DNA from: an uncultured Collinsella sp.
Lineage (GTDB): Bacteria; Actinomycetota; Coriobacteriia; Coriobacteriales; Coriobacteriaceae
Reading direction: 5' to 3'
Length of the DNA stretch: 22,185 bases
NCBI GenBank assembly: GCA_902470065.1
Contig: CABRFA010000016.1
Coordinates: 1 to 22,185, forward strand
The notes under the pieces were generated by a model. That model worked only from the letters and a program-made list of their open reading frames with translations. It was not told the origin of the DNA and ran no database searches. The position numbers and the translations under genes are program-made. Shown one piece after another: positions 6,593-14,203 of the stretch. Position 1 is the stretch's first letter. Each line of letters opens with the position of its first letter.

Positions 6593-8023
6593 GGATTGCA
6601 GAGTGCCCCCCATTAGCTGCAATTCCAAGGTAGTTAGTACTTTTGGACTCAGGTCGTCATACTGGACAAGAATATGAGTTGAGTTTTCAGGGGCAGATGC
6701 GCCATCGGCACACCAAAAACAGTCACCGATATCGATAAAAGGGATGCTCGAGCGCGTGAGGGCCCGTGCAATAGTGCTTCCGCCCGTTCCACGCTCCGCA
6801 ACCACGGTGCAGTAAAGGCCCGCGTCTGCGTGTTCGATCGAGACTTCCCCTGCCGGAAATGCCTTCCGTACAAGCGCCGCCAGGCCATCACGCGCCTCGC
6901 GAGCACGAACGCGCACGCGGTTCACATGTCGCTCGTAATCACCCGATTCCAGCAAACGCGCCAAAGCGACCTGGTCAACAGAGCTCACCGACGAGGCGTA
7001 GAAACCAAGGTTGCGCCTAAACCGCTCCATTAGCTCATCGGGCAACACCATATACGCCAAACGCAACGCCGATGACAGGCTCTTCGAAAACGTGTTGGTG
7101 TAGATAACCGACTGGGCGGCATCGATCGATGCGAGCGCGGGAATCGGCTTCCCGGCAAGGCGAAACTCACAATCAAAGTCATCTTCGATGAGATACCGAC
7201 CTGGTCGCTCGGCGGCCCAGCTCAGAAGCGCATAGCGACGCGCAATGCTCGTCACAAGGCCGGTCGGATACTGATGGGACGGCATCAGGTGAAGGACATC
7301 GGTCCCAGTTTTCTGCAGAGCGCTCAGGTCCACGCCGTCGTCATCCAACGGGATATGTCGTACTTGGCAGCCCATAGCCTGATAGATGCGCGTCAGACGC
7401 AAATAGCCCGGGTCCTCAACGGCATACACCTTGTCAGCGCCAAGCAACTGAACCAACATGGTATCGAGCAGCTGGGCGCCTGCACCGATAACAATGTTGT
7501 CGGGGTCGACATTCATGCCCCTTGTCCCACGCAGATGGTGAGCAATTGCGCGTCGCAGCCGAGCGGTGCCCTGCGCCGGTGCGGGCGAAAAGATTTCGCG
7601 CTCATCTTCGGATGCCAGCGTCGCCCGTAGTGCGCTTTGCCAAAGCCGCGCCGCCTCCAAAGCGGAAGGAGAAAGTGCATCGAACAGCTCGACCTGTCCG
7701 TTGACATCATGCGCGCTGAGGCCCACAGAGACGGTATCTCGGTCGATGCCCTGCGATGCCAAAGGCAAAACCGGTGCATCCGGAAGCTTGCAAGCGTAGT
7801 AGCCACGACGCGGCATTGAGCAAATATAGCCCTCGGCAAGTAACTGGCTATATGCATTCTCGATGGTAATGACACTGATTCCCAGATGACTGGCAAAGGC
7901 GCGCTTAGACGGAAGATGCTCCCCCGCCACAATACGTCCAGCAACAATATCATCTCGAATTTGCTGGTAAACATACTCATAAAGCGATGCTTCGCCGCGT
8001 TTTTCCAAATTGTAGTCAAGCAT
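6587..8023 (-). CDS. pdxR: MocR-type regulator of PLP synthesis, PdxR-like
   Basis: The 478-residue protein joins a GntR winged helix (residues 10-80, with LPSKRAFASHLGISVITIENAYSQL) to a fold-type I aminotransferase domain. The PLP lysine lies in NTFSKSL (K314), with IEDDFDCEF near 279-287. MocR proteins sense PLP through this domain. Being divergent from pdxS-pdxT identifies it as PdxR, which typically activates pdxST when PLP is low and represses itself. ATG 8023 is chosen because AGGTGG lies 7 bases upstream; a longer in-frame start at 8056 lacks a binding site. A promoter candidate lies at 8080-8108, and one copy of the CTGACCTTAT repeat overlaps its predicted start point. Oddity: the stop codon lies inside the downstream 119-bp repeat, so the native C-terminus may have been altered by its insertion. 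Confidence 0.9.
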   Translation of the reverse strand: MLDYNLEKRGEASLYEYVYQQIRDDIVAGRIVAGEHLPSKRAFASHLGISVITIENAYSQLLAEGYICSMPRRGYYACKLPDAPVLPLASQGIDRDTVSVGLSAHDVNGQVELFDALSPSALEAARLWQSALRATLASEDEREIFSPAPAQGTARLRRAIAHHLRGTRGMNVDPDNIVIGAGAQLLDTMLVQLLGADKVYAVEDPGYLRLTRIYQAMGCQVRHIPLDDDGVDLSALQKTGTDVLHLMPSHQYPTGLVTSIARRYALLSWAAERPGRYLIEDDFDCEFRLAGKPIPALASIDAAQSVIYTNTFSKSLSSALRLAYMVLPDELMERFRRNLGFYASSVSSVDQVALARLLESGDYERHVNRVRVRAREARDGLAALVRKAFPAGEVSIEHADAGLYCTVVAERGTGGSTIARALTRSSIPFIDIGDCFWCADGASAPENSTHILVQYDDLSPKVLTTLELQLMGGTLQSK

Positions 8024-8034
8024 GAGTTTGCCAC

Positions 8035-8078
8035 CTGACCTTATCGAGCTGTTCAATCTGGTATTAGGCTGACCTTAT
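8035..8078. promoter_or_regulatory. Direct repeat CTGACCTTAT x2, candidate PdxR operator
   Basis: The exact 10-mer CTGACCTTAT occurs at 8035-8044 and 8069-8078, 34 bases start to start, close to three helical turns. Both lie in the region shared by pdxR and pdxS. MocR regulators such as PdxR are known to bind direct repeats at divergent promoters of this kind. Confidence 0.6.
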
Positions 8079-8079
8079 T

Positions 8080-8108
8080 ATTATCTCGAAAACTGAGTAT
8101 TTTGCCAT
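8080..8108 (-). promoter_or_regulatory. Predicted pdxR promoter
   Basis: On the minus strand ATGGCA (8103-8108) and GATAAT (8080-8085) are spaced by 17 bases. Transcription would start near 8073, inside the second CTGACCTTAT copy, which fits autorepression. Confidence 0.45.
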
Positions 8109-8168
8109 ACCCAGCTCCCCGATAGGATGTTCCGTCAAGCAATGCACATGCCAACCAAGGGAGCAACC

Positions 8169-9059
8169 ATGGCAGAACAGACCAGCAAGGCCGATCGCGT
8201 CAAACTCAATCGCGAACTCGCGCAGATGCTCAAGGGCGGCGTCATCATGGACGTCACCACGCCCGAGCAGGCACGCATCGCCGAGGAGGCAGGCGCCTGC
8301 GCCGTCATGGCACTCGAGCGCATCCCGGCCGACATCCGTGCCGCAGGCGGCGTCTCGCGCATGAGCGACCCCAAGATGATCAAGGGCATCCAAGAGGCCG
8401 TCTCCATCCCTGTTATGGCCAAGTGCCGCATCGGTCACATCGTCGAGGCGCAGGTCCTTCAGGCTATCGAGATCGATTACATCGACGAGTCCGAGGTTCT
8501 CTCCCCCGCCGATGACGTCTATCACATCGACAAGACCCAGTTTGACGTGCCGTTTGTCTGCGGCGCCCGCGATCTGGGCGAGGCGCTGCGCCGTGTTGCC
8601 GAGGGCGCCACGATGATTCGCACCAAGGGTGAGCCGGGTACGGGCGACGTCGTTCAGGCCGTGCGTCACATGCGCAAGATCCAAAAGCAGATCCGTGACG
8701 TTGTTGCCCTGCGCGATGATGAGCTCTTTGAGGCAGCCAAGCAACTGCAGGTTCCGGTCGAGCTGGTGCGCGAGGTCCATGCCACGGGCAAGCTTCCCGT
8801 TGTGAACTTTGCCGCCGGCGGCGTAGCGACCCCTGCCGACGCCGCGCTGATGATGCAACTGGGCGCCGAGGGCGTCTTTGTCGGCTCGGGCATCTTTAAG
8901 AGCGGCGACCCCGCCAAGCGCGCCGCCGCCATCGTCAAGGCCGTGGCAAACTTCACCGATGCCAAGCTCATTGCCGAGCTTTCGGAGGACCTGGGCGAGG
9001 CCATGGTGGGCATCAACGCCGACGAGATCGAAATCATCATGGAGGAGCGCGGACGCTAG
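8169..9059 (+). CDS. pdxS: Pyridoxal 5'-phosphate synthase, synthase subunit PdxS
   Basis: PdxS condenses ribose 5-phosphate, glyceraldehyde 3-phosphate and ammonia to PLP in the deoxyxylulose-independent pathway; the ammonia comes from PdxT. The 296-residue protein is full length. Key residues are seen: GGVIMDVT with D28, PVMAKCRIGH with the Schiff-base lysine K85, and RTKGEPGTG with the second lysine K153. ATG 8169 is chosen for GGGAG 6 bases upstream and the usual MAEQ-type start; an upstream in-frame ATG at 8127 adds an unrelated segment with no binding site. pdxT follows after 20 bases. PdxS assembles as a dodecamer with bound PdxT in the cytosol. Regulation by the divergent PdxR is expected. 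Confidence 0.98.
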   Translation: MAEQTSKADRVKLNRELAQMLKGGVIMDVTTPEQARIAEEAGACAVMALERIPADIRAAGGVSRMSDPKMIKGIQEAVSIPVMAKCRIGHIVEAQVLQAIEIDYIDESEVLSPADDVYHIDKTQFDVPFVCGARDLGEALRRVAEGATMIRTKGEPGTGDVVQAVRHMRKIQKQIRDVVALRDDELFEAAKQLQVPVELVREVHATGKLPVVNFAAGGVATPADAALMMQLGAEGVFVGSGIFKSGDPAKRAAAIVKAVANFTDAKLIAELSEDLGEAMVGINADEIEIIMEERGR

Positions 9060-9079
9060 TCCGGCAGAAAGGATCGCAC

Positions 9080-9667
9080 ATGAGCGATTATGCAGACCAA
9101 ACGGTCGCCGTGCTGGCGGTCCAAGGCGCTTTTGCCGAGCACGAGGCAAGACTATCCGGGCTTGGCGCACACTGTATTGAGCTGAGGCAGGCGGCTGATT
9201 TGAAGCAGGACTTTGACCGTCTGGTACTTCCCGGCGGCGAGTCCACCGTTCAAGGGAAGCTGCTTGCCGAGCTCGGCATGCTCGAGGAGCTTCGTGCCCG
9301 TATCGCTGAAGGCATGCCCGTCCTGGGCACCTGCGCCGGCTTGATTCTGCTGGCGCGCGACCTTGCCGCCCACGACGATAAGGGGACGCCGCGCCTGGCA
9401 ACCATGGATGTGCTCGTCGAGCGCAATGCCTACGGCAGGCAGCTCGGCAGCTTTCGAACCAAGGGGCAGGTAGCCGGCATCGACGGTGAAGTGCCGCTGA
9501 CGTTTATCCGCGCGCCCCGCATCGTTGAGGTGCACGGCGATGCCGAGGCCCTGGCCGAAGTCGATGGCCGCATCGTCGCCGCCCGCCAAGACAACCAGCT
9601 CGGCGTAACCTTCCACCCCGAACTCGACGAAGACACCCGCCTCCACGAACTCTTCCTCCAAATGTAG
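9080..9667 (+). CDS. pdxT: Pyridoxal 5'-phosphate synthase, glutaminase subunit PdxT
   Basis: This 195-residue class I glutamine amidotransferase releases ammonia from glutamine and channels it to PdxS. The nucleophile is C85 in GTCAGLILLA; the partner His and Glu are H179 and E181 in TFHPELDED. PGGEST (51-56) forms the oxyanion region and AVQGAF near 13-18 is the conserved first loop. The start ATG 9080 has GAAAGGATC in front. It is co-transcribed with pdxS and followed by a 17-bp perfect hairpin that may end the operon. Confidence 0.98.
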   Translation: MSDYADQTVAVLAVQGAFAEHEARLSGLGAHCIELRQAADLKQDFDRLVLPGGESTVQGKLLAELGMLEELRARIAEGMPVLGTCAGLILLARDLAAHDDKGTPRLATMDVLVERNAYGRQLGSFRTKGQVAGIDGEVPLTFIRAPRIVEVHGDAEALAEVDGRIVAARQDNQLGVTFHPELDEDTRLHELFLQM

Positions 9668-9691
9668 GCATCGAAATCAACAAACGAAACG

Positions 9692-9753
9692 AGAGTGGAT
9701 GATCTCCCACTTTGAGCTTGAATGCAGGCTCAAACCGGGAGATCATCCACTCT
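9692..9753. terminator. Large perfect hairpin downstream of pdxT
   Basis: AGAGTGGATGATCTCCC and its exact complement form a 17-bp stem, extendable to about 21 bp with one G-T pair. TTTGAGC/GCTCAAA makes a second inner stem. Only TTGTTCTAT follows on the plus strand, so termination is plausible but the length and symmetry are more like a dispersed palindromic repeat. Confidence 0.6.
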
Positions 9754-9918
9754 TGTTCTATGTAGTCGTTTAAGAACGTCCCCAATGACTACAAGGAGTG
9801 TCCCAAGCTGCCGGCAGAAAAGGAACGTCCCTAACTGCCGCATCCGGAGCAAGACAACGCCGCAGGCAGAGGACGGACAGCGAGCGGGTCGCATTTGAGG
9901 CAAGGTGACGTGAAACGA

Positions 9919-9947
9919 AAGGGCGCTGACCTTCTGGTCGCGCCCTT
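9919..9947 (-). terminator. Terminator after the RGG-tailed gene
   Basis: AAGGGCGC and GCGCCCTT pair, with GACC/GGTC extending the stem after a one-base bulge. On the minus strand TCGTTTCA follows. It is the second hairpin behind the gene ending at 10025. Confidence 0.55.
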
Positions 9948-9995
9948 GAAGTTGAACGTCAGATTGTCCAAATGCGGCCCGCGCAGCGTCAACTA

Positions 9996-10022
9996 GTTAC
10001 GCGGTTCGTAGAACCGCGTAAC
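9996..10022 (-). terminator. Hairpin two bases after the RGG-tailed gene stop
   Basis: GTTACGCGGTTC and GAACCGCGTAAC form a perfect 12-bp stem with a 3-base loop. No T run follows on the minus strand (TAGTTGACG), so it may protect the mRNA 3' end or pause polymerase ahead of the terminator at 9919-9947. Confidence 0.55.
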
Positions 10023-10024
10023 CC

Positions 10025-10936
10025 CTAAAAACGGTTGCCGCGGAAGCCGCCGCCGTTGCGGCCGCCACGATCGCCACCGCGACCGTCGCGGTCGTTACCA
10101 CGGTTACCGCCGAAGCCGCCACGGTTGCCACCGCGATCGCCATAGCCACCACGGTTGCCGCCAAAGCCGCCGCGACCGCCACGGTCGCCGCCACGGTCAC
10201 CAAAACCGCCACGGCCGCCACGATCGCCACCGCGACCGCCGCGGTCGCCGCCACGGCCACCACGATCGCCAAAGCCGCCGCGACCGCCACGGTCGCCGCC
10301 ACGGCCACCACGGTCGTCACGGCCGCCGCGAGGACCGCGATCCTCGTCCAGGCCCATGGCGACGAGCGGAGCGATAACCTTATCGAGAGCGGCCATCAGC
10401 TCGGTGGCCTCCTCGTAAGAAAGCTCGGGCAGGAGCTTCTCCTTCTTGTTGGCAAGCTCGACCAGGCCCTCAGCGGCATCCTCGGCGGCGAAGACAACAA
10501 TCTTGCGCATATCGCCCTCGGCGTCGTCGATGCGGCCGACCAGATCGGCGGCCTCGGCCTCGGCCATCAGGCCATCGAGCTCACGGAGGCGCATGCCCAG
10601 CAGGTCGGACATTTCCTTCTGCTCCATCTTGGGCTTGAGGTCAAGAAGCTTGATGGCGCGCTCGATGTTCGCCATGCGCTCGGCCTTGGCCTCCTCCTCC
10701 TTGGAAATAGCAAAGCGACGGCTACGCAGCAGGCGGGCGGCCTTCTGCATCTTGTCCATCAGCTCTTCGTCATCGTAATCAACGGCGGCCTCGACAACCT
10801 CGGCCTCCTCCTCGGCGGAAACCTCGTCAGCAGCCTCAACCTCGGCAGCTTCGGTCTCCACGGTCTCGACTGCCTCGACCTCGGCAGCCATGGTCTCGTT
10901 CTCGGTCTCGTTCATGATCTCTTCGTTCTCGGACAT
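10025..10936 (-). CDS. Winged-helix (MarR-like) protein with acidic head and RGG-repeat tail
   Basis: The 303-residue protein has three parts. Residues 1-58 are strongly acidic (Glu/Ala/Val). Residues 60-195 are helical and look like a MarR winged helix: IKLLDLKPKMEQKEMSDLLGM (first helices and turn), RLRELDGLMAEAEAADLVGRIDD (recognition helix) and DMRKIVVFAAEDAAEGL (wing and following helix). Residues 200-303 are almost only Gly, Arg, Asp and Phe in RGG units. RGG tails bind RNA and drive condensate formation in eukaryotic and a few bacterial proteins. The start ATG 10936 follows AAGGAG. It is a lone gene ending in two hairpins. The winged-helix match is by eye; the function could be regulation, nucleoid binding or RNA binding. 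Confidence 0.8.
   Translation of the reverse strand: MSENEEIMNETENETMAAEVEAVETVETEAAEVEAADEVSAEEEAEVVEAAVDYDDEELMDKMQKAARLLRSRRFAISKEEEAKAERMANIERAIKLLDLKPKMEQKEMSDLLGMRLRELDGLMAEAEAADLVGRIDDAEGDMRKIVVFAAEDAAEGLVELANKKEKLLPELSYEEATELMAALDKVIAPLVAMGLDEDRGPRGGRDDRGGRGGDRGGRGGFGDRGGRGGDRGGRGGDRGGRGGFGDRGGDRGGRGGFGGNRGGYGDRGGNRGGFGGNRGNDRDGRGGDRGGRNGGGFRGNRF
10030..10335. repeat. Degenerate tandem repeat encoding the RGG tail
   Basis: Short GC-rich units of the type CGTGGCGGTCGCGGCGG recur throughout, giving RGGRGGDRGG/RGGFGDRGG protein units. They produce long open frames in other frames and on the other strand, which are artefacts. Such DNA is prone to length changes by slippage. Confidence 0.8.
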
Positions 10937-11082
10937 GAGACTCCTTCTTGGCCCTCTCGGGCATCATCGCCCCATTCGCGGGGCCCGTCGCGCACTCTTT
11001 GCGCTTTAAACATTCATGCCTCTCGGCAAAACGTCCATTAGTTTATGGTGTCGCCATCCAATCTAGCTGCAGAATCTATGTG

Positions 11083-11105
11083 CACACATTAATGCGACAT
11101 GTGTG
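11083..11105 (-). other. Small inverted repeat over the MFS gene stop codon
   Basis: CACACAT and ATGTGTG form a 7-bp stem with a 9-base loop straddling the TAA of the transporter gene. No T run follows, so it is not a typical terminator. None was found in the rest of the 152-base gap to the RGG gene, so the RGG gene may receive read-through. Confidence 0.35.
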
Positions 11106-12504
11106 ACTCGCGACGAGCGTACACCAGCGACGCCACGAACCCGACCACGGCAATTACAGCCGCTACACGCACGGCAGCTGCAAATCCAATCGCCTGGGCA
11201 ACGTCTGTCGCAGCGCCAGCGGCGCCGGCAGTCGCTGCAGAACTCGAGAGCAGGCCGATAAACAGGGACGGGCCAAACGATGCGGCAATCATGTTCCACG
11301 TGTTAAGCAATGCCGTTCCGTGAGGATGTTCAGCGGCAGGCAGCGTCTCCAATCCGGCCGTTTGCGAGGGGCTCAGCACCAAACCGACTCCGGCATACAC
11401 CACAACGGTCAGCGCCACAACGACGCCGATGTTCATACTCGCCGCCGTCATCGAGATGGCAGTCTGCCCCACGGCAATCAGGGCAAAGCCGACCGGCAGC
11501 AGCGGCCATGCGCCACGGGCGTCCATCACGCGTCCGCCCACAATCGAGGTCACGGCGTTACAGGCAATCGCCGGCAAAATGAGCAAGCCCGCAACAAGTG
11601 CGGTCATGCCGTATGCGCCCTCAAAATAGAGCGGCAACAAAACGCTCATCGAGAACGTCGTCATCATCGACACCACCACAAGCAGGCACGCAGGCCAAAA
11701 ACGAACGCTCGCCATGGGACGCACGTTAAGCACCGGATGCTCGAGTTTGAGCTGGCGGGCCGCAAACAGGCCGAGCAGCACAATGGCGGCGATAAGCGTC
11801 ACGATGCCGGCAATCAGATTGGTCGAGAACTCGCCTACGGAATACACAAATGCCGTAATGCCGGCGGCGAGCAAAACAACCGACAGAATATCAAGCGTGG
11901 TGTTCGAGCGCTCTCCGACATTCTGAACAAGCTTTACGCCCGCCGCAGCGACCACAATGCCGCCCACCAGCGGCACTACGAACACCGCCCTCCAGCCAAA
12001 CAACGTGCACATAAGACCGCTGATCACGGGTCCAAACGCCGGCCCTAGCGTAATGCAGGCACCACCCAGACTCAGATACAGACCGAGCTTCTCGCGCGGG
12101 GCGCAAGACAGCACCACGTTCATCATGAGCGGGAACAAGATGCCCGATCCCGCAGCCTGCAAAATACGGCTTGGCAGCAAAACGCTAAATGACGGAGCGA
12201 ACAGGCACAGGACTTCGCCGGCGACCATGCATCCGCATGCGAAAAACAGCAGCTTGCGCGTCGAGAAACGGCCGGACAGGAAGGCCATGATGGCCGTAAA
12301 GATCGACGTCACGATCATGTAGCCCGAAACGAGCCACTGCGCCGTGGTGGCACTCACCGAAAAGGCCGCCATAATGTCGTGCAACGCCACGTTAATGATG
12401 TTCTCGTTAAACGCGGCAATAAAGGCTGCAATATACATTACGACGAGAATCGCCGCAGTGGCCGATGGCGCTACTTGAACTTGTTGCTGAGATTTGCTCC
12501 CCAT
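11089..12504 (-). CDS. MFS drug exporter, DHA2 (EmrB/QacA-like) family
   Basis: The 471-residue product is a proton-driven multidrug efflux type membrane protein. Hydrophobic segments run through the whole length in a pattern suggesting about 14 helices. The first helix carries NENIINVALHDIMAAF, the DHA2-type start motif. GRFSTRKLLF (loop 2-3), ILQAAGSGILFPLMMNVV and GPAFGPVISG are the other familiar stretches; the last resembles antiporter motif C. The start ATG 12504 follows GAGGAAGG; longer in-frame starts add an unrelated basic segment. It is divergent from the deformylase-like gene with about 205 bases between. The exported substrate is not identifiable. Confidence 0.9.
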   Translation of the reverse strand: MGSKSQQQVQVAPSATAAILVVMYIAAFIAAFNENIINVALHDIMAAFSVSATTAQWLVSGYMIVTSIFTAIMAFLSGRFSTRKLLFFACGCMVAGEVLCLFAPSFSVLLPSRILQAAGSGILFPLMMNVVLSCAPREKLGLYLSLGGACITLGPAFGPVISGLMCTLFGWRAVFVVPLVGGIVVAAAGVKLVQNVGERSNTTLDILSVVLLAAGITAFVYSVGEFSTNLIAGIVTLIAAIVLLGLFAARQLKLEHPVLNVRPMASVRFWPACLLVVVSMMTTFSMSVLLPLYFEGAYGMTALVAGLLILPAIACNAVTSIVGGRVMDARGAWPLLPVGFALIAVGQTAISMTAASMNIGVVVALTVVVYAGVGLVLSPSQTAGLETLPAAEHPHGTALLNTWNMIAASFGPSLFIGLLSSSAATAGAAGAATDVAQAIGFAAAVRVAAVIAVVGFVASLVYARRESHMSH

Positions 12505-12709
12505 GCATTTCCTTCCTCTTGGAACGACAGTCGCATCGCCCCAGAGGAACAGTCCAGGGCGAAAAATGAGCCCTAGACTTACGCCAGCCGCCGTACACGA
12601 CGAATCTGGCAACATGGTCCAACGTCGAAAGATTGTAACGCGGACGCACAGCTTTCCTTCCGCGCTATTATTAAAAGTCCACGAAAGCATAAGACATGAG
12701 GAGCCCGCC

Positions 12710-13120
12710 ATGATTAAGCCCATCATGAAATCCGAGTTCTTTTTGCGTCTGCCTTCCGAAGACGCGGGACCCGACGATGCCGCGACCGGGCAGGATCTCC
12801 TGGATACGCTCCACGAGCATGAGCACGAGTGCGTGGGCCTCGCCGCCAACATGATCGGCGTGCGCAAACGCATCATCTGCGTAAAGGACGGCAACAGGAC
12901 GCTCCTGATGTACAACCCTCAAATTCTTGAGCAGGTCAATGCCTATCAGACGAGCGAAGGATGTCTCTCGCTGATCGGCGAGCGTCCCTGCACCCGCTAT
13001 CGCCGCATTAAGGTTGAGTATTTGGACGAGAACTTCGTCCACCGCATCAAAAACTTCTCGAGCTACACCGCCGAAATCATCCAGCACGAAATCGACCACT
13101 GCAATGGCGTCGTGGTTTAG
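12710..13120 (+). CDS. Peptide deformylase-like protein (short, Gln of motif I replaced by Met)
   Basis: Peptide deformylase removes the N-formyl group from new proteins using a metal held by one Cys and two His. All three ligands are present: C85 in EGCLS and H126/H130 in QHEIDH, with the catalytic E127. Motif I reads VGLAANMIG (near 42-50), so the usually invariant Gln that stabilises the transition state is Met48. The protein is only 136 residues, ending right after HEIDHCNGVVV, while typical enzymes are 150-180. GAGGAG lies before ATG 12710. The LysR gene begins 36 bases later on the same strand. It may be a second, specialised deformylase; the main one would be elsewhere in the genome. 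Confidence 0.85.
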   Translation: MIKPIMKSEFFLRLPSEDAGPDDAATGQDLLDTLHEHEHECVGLAANMIGVRKRIICVKDGNRTLLMYNPQILEQVNAYQTSEGCLSLIGERPCTRYRRIKVEYLDENFVHRIKNFSSYTAEIIQHEIDHCNGVVV

Positions 13121-13156
13121 GCCACCTGCCAAAATGAGGGTACCGGAGGCCTCCCT

Positions 13157-14080
13157 ATGGATATCAGCCGCTTTGGCGAATTCGCCATCTTAGCGCAGTC
13201 ACGCACGTTTCTTGATGCGGCGGAACTGCTTTTCATGTCGCAATCAACCCTCTCCAAGCACATCATGGCAATGGAGCACGAACTCGGCTGCAAGCTCATC
13301 GATCGAAGCCAGCGCCACGTAACACTCACCGCGCAAGGTGAAGCGCTCCTCCCCTATGCGCAAAAAATTGCGACGCTTCAGCACCGCTATCTTGCCGCCA
13401 TTCAAATAGGCGCAGGTGAGCCGCTCGAGCACCTCACCGTAGGTTCTATCCCCATTATGGCCCCTTATGGGATCACGGACGCCGTCATCGATTTTCAGCA
13501 GGCGAACCCCTCATATTCTGTTGAGCTCATCGAGGGCGAGGGCGACACACTCAAGCGCATGCTCCTGCACGAGGACATTGACCTGGCCTTCATCCGTGAC
13601 AGTGGCGCCATCGAGCCGGAGTTCAAAAAGATTCCCTTTACGACCGACCGGCTCGTGGCCGTCCTTCCGCTCGACCATCCGCTCGCCGAACGTGACACCG
13701 TCGAGATAGACGACCTTATCGACGAGAATTTCCTCATGCTTCCCCAAGGCTCGTTCGTAAGCGAGCTCGTCCTTTCCCTTTGTCGCGAAGCTGGATTTGG
13801 CCCACGCGTTACGTTCACCGGCAAACGAGCCGAGAACATCATCTCTCTTGTCGCACGCGGCGCCGGCGTCTCATTCCTCATGCGCAAGCCGGCGGAATCG
13901 CTTGCCAGCGGAAAGGTAGCCCTGGTGCCGCTTGAGCCCGCGACGACCTCCGAGGTCAGGCTCTACCTCAAGCGGAACGCCGCGCACTCGCAGGCGGTCG
14001 TCTCGTTCATCGGCTTCCTCCCCTACCGTCAGCTCCTGCAGGGCGACCGTGCGTCTTCCACCGCGGCACGACCGTCATAA
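13157..14080 (+). CDS. LysR-family transcriptional regulator
   Basis: The 307-residue protein starts with the LysR helix-turn-helix (residues 1-60: FGEFAILAQSRTFLDAAELLFMSQSTLSKHIMAMEHELGCKLIDR). A periplasmic-binding-like effector domain follows from about residue 90 (LTVGSIPIMAPYGITDAVIDFQQANPSYSVELIEGE). GGAGG lies 7 bases before ATG 13157. The binding site is part of the perfect palindrome GGAGGCCTCC (13145-13154), which could lower translation. It lies behind the deformylase-like gene and faces the PTS gene, so it is a candidate regulator of the 14204-19284 block, where a LysR-type site is visible. The effector is unknown. Confidence 0.92.
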   Translation: MDISRFGEFAILAQSRTFLDAAELLFMSQSTLSKHIMAMEHELGCKLIDRSQRHVTLTAQGEALLPYAQKIATLQHRYLAAIQIGAGEPLEHLTVGSIPIMAPYGITDAVIDFQQANPSYSVELIEGEGDTLKRMLLHEDIDLAFIRDSGAIEPEFKKIPFTTDRLVAVLPLDHPLAERDTVEIDDLIDENFLMLPQGSFVSELVLSLCREAGFGPRVTFTGKRAENIISLVARGAGVSFLMRKPAESLASGKVALVPLEPATTSEVRLYLKRNAAHSQAVVSFIGFLPYRQLLQGDRASSTAARPS

Positions 14081-14142
14081 TCCCCGCTGCTCCGCAACCG
14101 CAGACTTGTGTCCGCAAACACGCTGACAACGGCACTAAACAC

Positions 14143-14183
14143 AAATATGCCTCGGGCGGCACGTCGCCGTCCGAGGCATATTT
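14143..14183. terminator. Bidirectional terminator between the LysR and PTS genes
   Basis: AAATATGCCTCGG and CCGAGGCATATTT form a perfect 13-bp stem whose loop also pairs (CGGC/GCCG). A-rich and T-rich flanks on both sides suit both converging genes. Confidence 0.85.
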
Positions 14184-14203
14184 AGTTAAAGTGCGCAGAC
14201 AGA

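Larger units (their letters stand above)
9668..10024. other. Gene-free interval with hairpins and short repeats
   Basis: No convincing ORF is seen here. Besides the hairpins listed separately it holds a TGTAGTC...GACTACA inverted pair (about 9760-9793), the palindrome CTGCCGGCAG (about 9809-9818), and two near copies of GAACGTCCC followed by (C/T)AA (about 9773 and 9831), with a related GTGTCCCAA between. The purpose of these small repeats is unknown; they may be remains of a dispersed element. Confidence 0.5.

Noticed and set aside
8064..9401. Long minus-strand frame opposite pdxS
   Set aside because: pdxS on the other strand is certain, and the antisense frame has no binding site and atypical composition; a codon-bias shadow.
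10030..10335. CRISPR array
   Set aside because: Units are short, degenerate, in frame and code for RGG repeats; there are no unique spacers and no cas genes.
9997..10418. Long open frames on both strands across the RGG region, coding for Pro/Arg- or Ala/Val-rich products
   Set aside because: They are by-products of the GC-rich tandem repeat; only the minus frame ending at 10025 extends into a normal protein with a ribosome binding site.
11320..12048. Plus-strand frame inside the transporter gene
   Set aside because: His/Arg/Gln-rich product with no membrane or domain features; shadow of the MFS gene.
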